NCBI GenBank assembly: GCA_905116865.2
Contig: CAJHNH020003168.1
Span: 315,001 to 379,000 of the forward strand
Direction: 5' to 3'
DNA from: Candidula unifasciata
Taxonomy: Eukaryota; Mollusca; Gastropoda; Stylommatophora; Geomitridae
DNA: 64,000 nucleotides
The stretch's first letter is position 1. Every line of letters begins with the position of its first letter. Below are positions 62,476 through 64,000 of this stretch, piece after piece. The position numbers and the translations under genes were made by a program. The notes beneath the pieces are model-generated. The model did not search any database. It had not been told where the DNA came from and saw only the letters and a program-made list of their open reading frames with translations.

Positions 62476-63345
62476 TCGGGTCCACTGCCGCCAGTTGACT
62501 AATAACCCTGATTTAGTCTTGCCTCTTGACCTGATAAAGAAACAACCACCTTCACAAGGATTGGACTTTGTTCCAGACCTCTCCTTCCTCTGTTAAAGAT
62601 CTTAAATCCAGTGAGGCCATAAGTCAGACGTATAAAACAAAGAAAGTTTCTATATTTCTAGACCAGTCGGCACTTTGTTGGATGATGTTGAAGGCTGGCC
62701 AGCTTAACCTCCTTGGATATTACGTGGTACTCATGTTTGACTGGGACCAAATTCAATTTTTGAACAAATATCTGACTCAATTCAGATTTGAACCCAGAAT
62801 CTTTGGATTGGCAGACAGCTGAAAGTCTCACGTCCGTTATAAAATCAGACTGCAACTGATGCCATAGATATTGAAAACCTGCAGTAACCACGGTGAAAGT
62901 GGGAATGGGACGCTAATGCGAGTCAGTAGCTGGGGTGTCAGCTCTTAGCTCAACTCAGCTCGTTCTTGCATTTGTCTTTATATAAATATTTTAATGGGAG
63001 CACTTGTGGTCAAGTCCAATGTGTGCTGAAGATGATCTTTGAATGAACAATCCCTGAGATGATTCCAGGACCCTTTTTGAGTTAGGGGCGGGGGGAGGGG
63101 GGGGGGATAGACCTCCCTAACAAACATGTTGTGAAAGCAAACTTGTCAAGAGTTTGCTAAAATGGGATGTGTTGGGTTGAAAGGTGCAGATATTGTAGCT
63201 AGCTGTAAACCAGAACACAACGTGCCAGCCATCCTTTTAAGAGTTAACACAGAAGAAGAAGAAGAAGACATTTTTTTAAAATGAAATAACATATATTATC
63301 TTCAGGATAATGTTTTAATAAATGTCTTTTTTTTTAAATTTTCAG

Positions 63346-63363
63346 CCTGATGATAAAGGAACG
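63346..63363 (+). CDS. AARSD1: AARSD1 18-nt microexon (PDDKGT)
   Basis: CCT GAT GAT AAA GGA ACG between a pyrimidine-rich acceptor (ttttcag) and a consensus donor (gtaagttg). It encodes PDDKGT, which directly follows EGGGQ in AARSD1 proteins (GGGQPDDRGT), so it continues the exon at 60116-60244 in phase 0. The splice sites, length and protein fit together make chance unlikely. The remaining exons lie beyond position 64000. Confidence 0.87.
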
Positions 63364-63668
63364 GTAAGTTGATCAATGATTAGTTTTTATGTTGTTGATC
63401 AATGATTAGTTTATATTTTGTTGATCAATGATTAGGTTATATGCTGTTTATCAATGATTAGTTTATATATTATCTCATTCCAATTGCAATTGTTTAAATG
63501 TTGTTGATCAATGATTAGTTTATATATTATCTCATTCCAATTGCATTTGTACCACATCTATATTTTATGTGTTGGGTGGGCCTGTGTGTTTATATTTTGT
63601 GTATATAGTGGAGGGATGGGCAGATTTCATCAAGTTGAATGACTAGACTGTTGGATTTTTATTTTGGA

Positions 63669-64000
63669 CTAGCTGTACCCGGCCACGCCTTGCTGTGGCT
63701 CAGTCTGGGGAAATGGAAAAGAAAAAAAAGAGATAGCGCACATTTTTAATATGTTTAATTGCTGGTGGGGATACAATATTTTTTGTTGTTTCATTGTCTG
63801 CGCAGATATAGATATTATCTGGTTTGCAGACTCTAAAACACGCAACATTAAATTGTCTTTGTGAGAAGCAGTCCGTGTCTAGATATAAACCGCACAGTTC
63901 CAAAGACTGGCCCTGAGCTGTGTTTATGTATTGGGACCATTTTTTGTCTGTTTTGCTCTTTCGCTGATGCCCGTGCACCTTAGTTTCATTTGCAATTACT
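63669..64000 (-). mobile_element. Helitron 3' end with Pif1-like helicase C terminus
   Basis: Minus-strand frame 63700-63978 reads INTAQGQSLELCGLYL, CFSQRQFNVACFRV and ADNETTKNIV. These match the C-terminal helicase motifs of Helitron Rep/Helicase (QGQ, CFSHGQLYVAxSRV, TKNVV). After its stop, the minus strand has a GCCAC...GTGGC hairpin about 10 bases before CTAG followed by T, the classic Helitron 3' terminus (hairpin, CTRR, insertion in AT). The terminus is at 63669; the body continues past the window. Q-R replacing the usual H-G in CFSHGQ suggests decay, though the frame is open. It sits in an AARSD1 intron. Confidence 0.85.

Overview
This is a eukaryotic, AT-rich, repeat-laden genomic window with no bacterial features. 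Spliceosomal introns, many tRNA-derived SINEs, several non-LTR retrotransposon families, MITEs and a Helitron end suggest an invertebrate. The protein and SINE character fits a lophotrochozoan, most likely a gastropod mollusc. That assignment is inference.

Two genes are supported. (1) A complete chimaerin gene (SH2 + C1 + RhoGAP; a Rac GTPase-activating protein) runs on the minus strand from an initiator ATG at 44673 to a stop at 17832. I placed 12 coding exons by splice sites, phase and protein homology. Their lengths sum to 1689 nt, an uninterrupted frame of 562 residues plus stop. (2) The 5' part of AARSD1 (a free-standing alanyl-tRNA editing protein) lies on the plus strand. One exon is at 60116-60244 and an 18-nt microexon is at 63346-63363; the rest lies beyond the right edge. 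The two genes point away from each other.

Layout: 1-17.8 kb is repeat-filled sequence downstream of chimaerin (SINEs, LINE 3' ends, a perfect-TSD foldback MITE, a 22-bp satellite). 17.8-44.7 kb is chimaerin. 44.7-60.1 kb is chimaerin's upstream side and the start of AARSD1, with a 52-bp satellite, LINE debris, (GAA)n of about 46 units and a second foldback MITE. 60.1-64 kb is AARSD1 exons separated by nested transposons, ending in the 3' terminus of a Helitron.

The most unusual signal is inside chimaerin. Most of its introns carry minisatellites that are not randomly placed: their terminal unit is, or abuts, a genuine splice site. In at least two cases (exon 8 donor, exon 10 acceptor) the repeat unit contains the splice site plus 11-16 bases of the adjoining exon, so the intron holds an array of decoy splice sites copied from the real one. 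Exon 2 donor and exon 9 acceptor look the same. The arrays at exons 3, 4, 6 and 12 start within a few bases to a few tens of bases of the acceptor or donor. I regard this splice-site-anchored satellite pattern as the main candidate for something undescribed.

Most open frames longer than 60 codons here are not genes. They come from satellites with periods divisible by three, low-complexity tracts, or transposon fragments.
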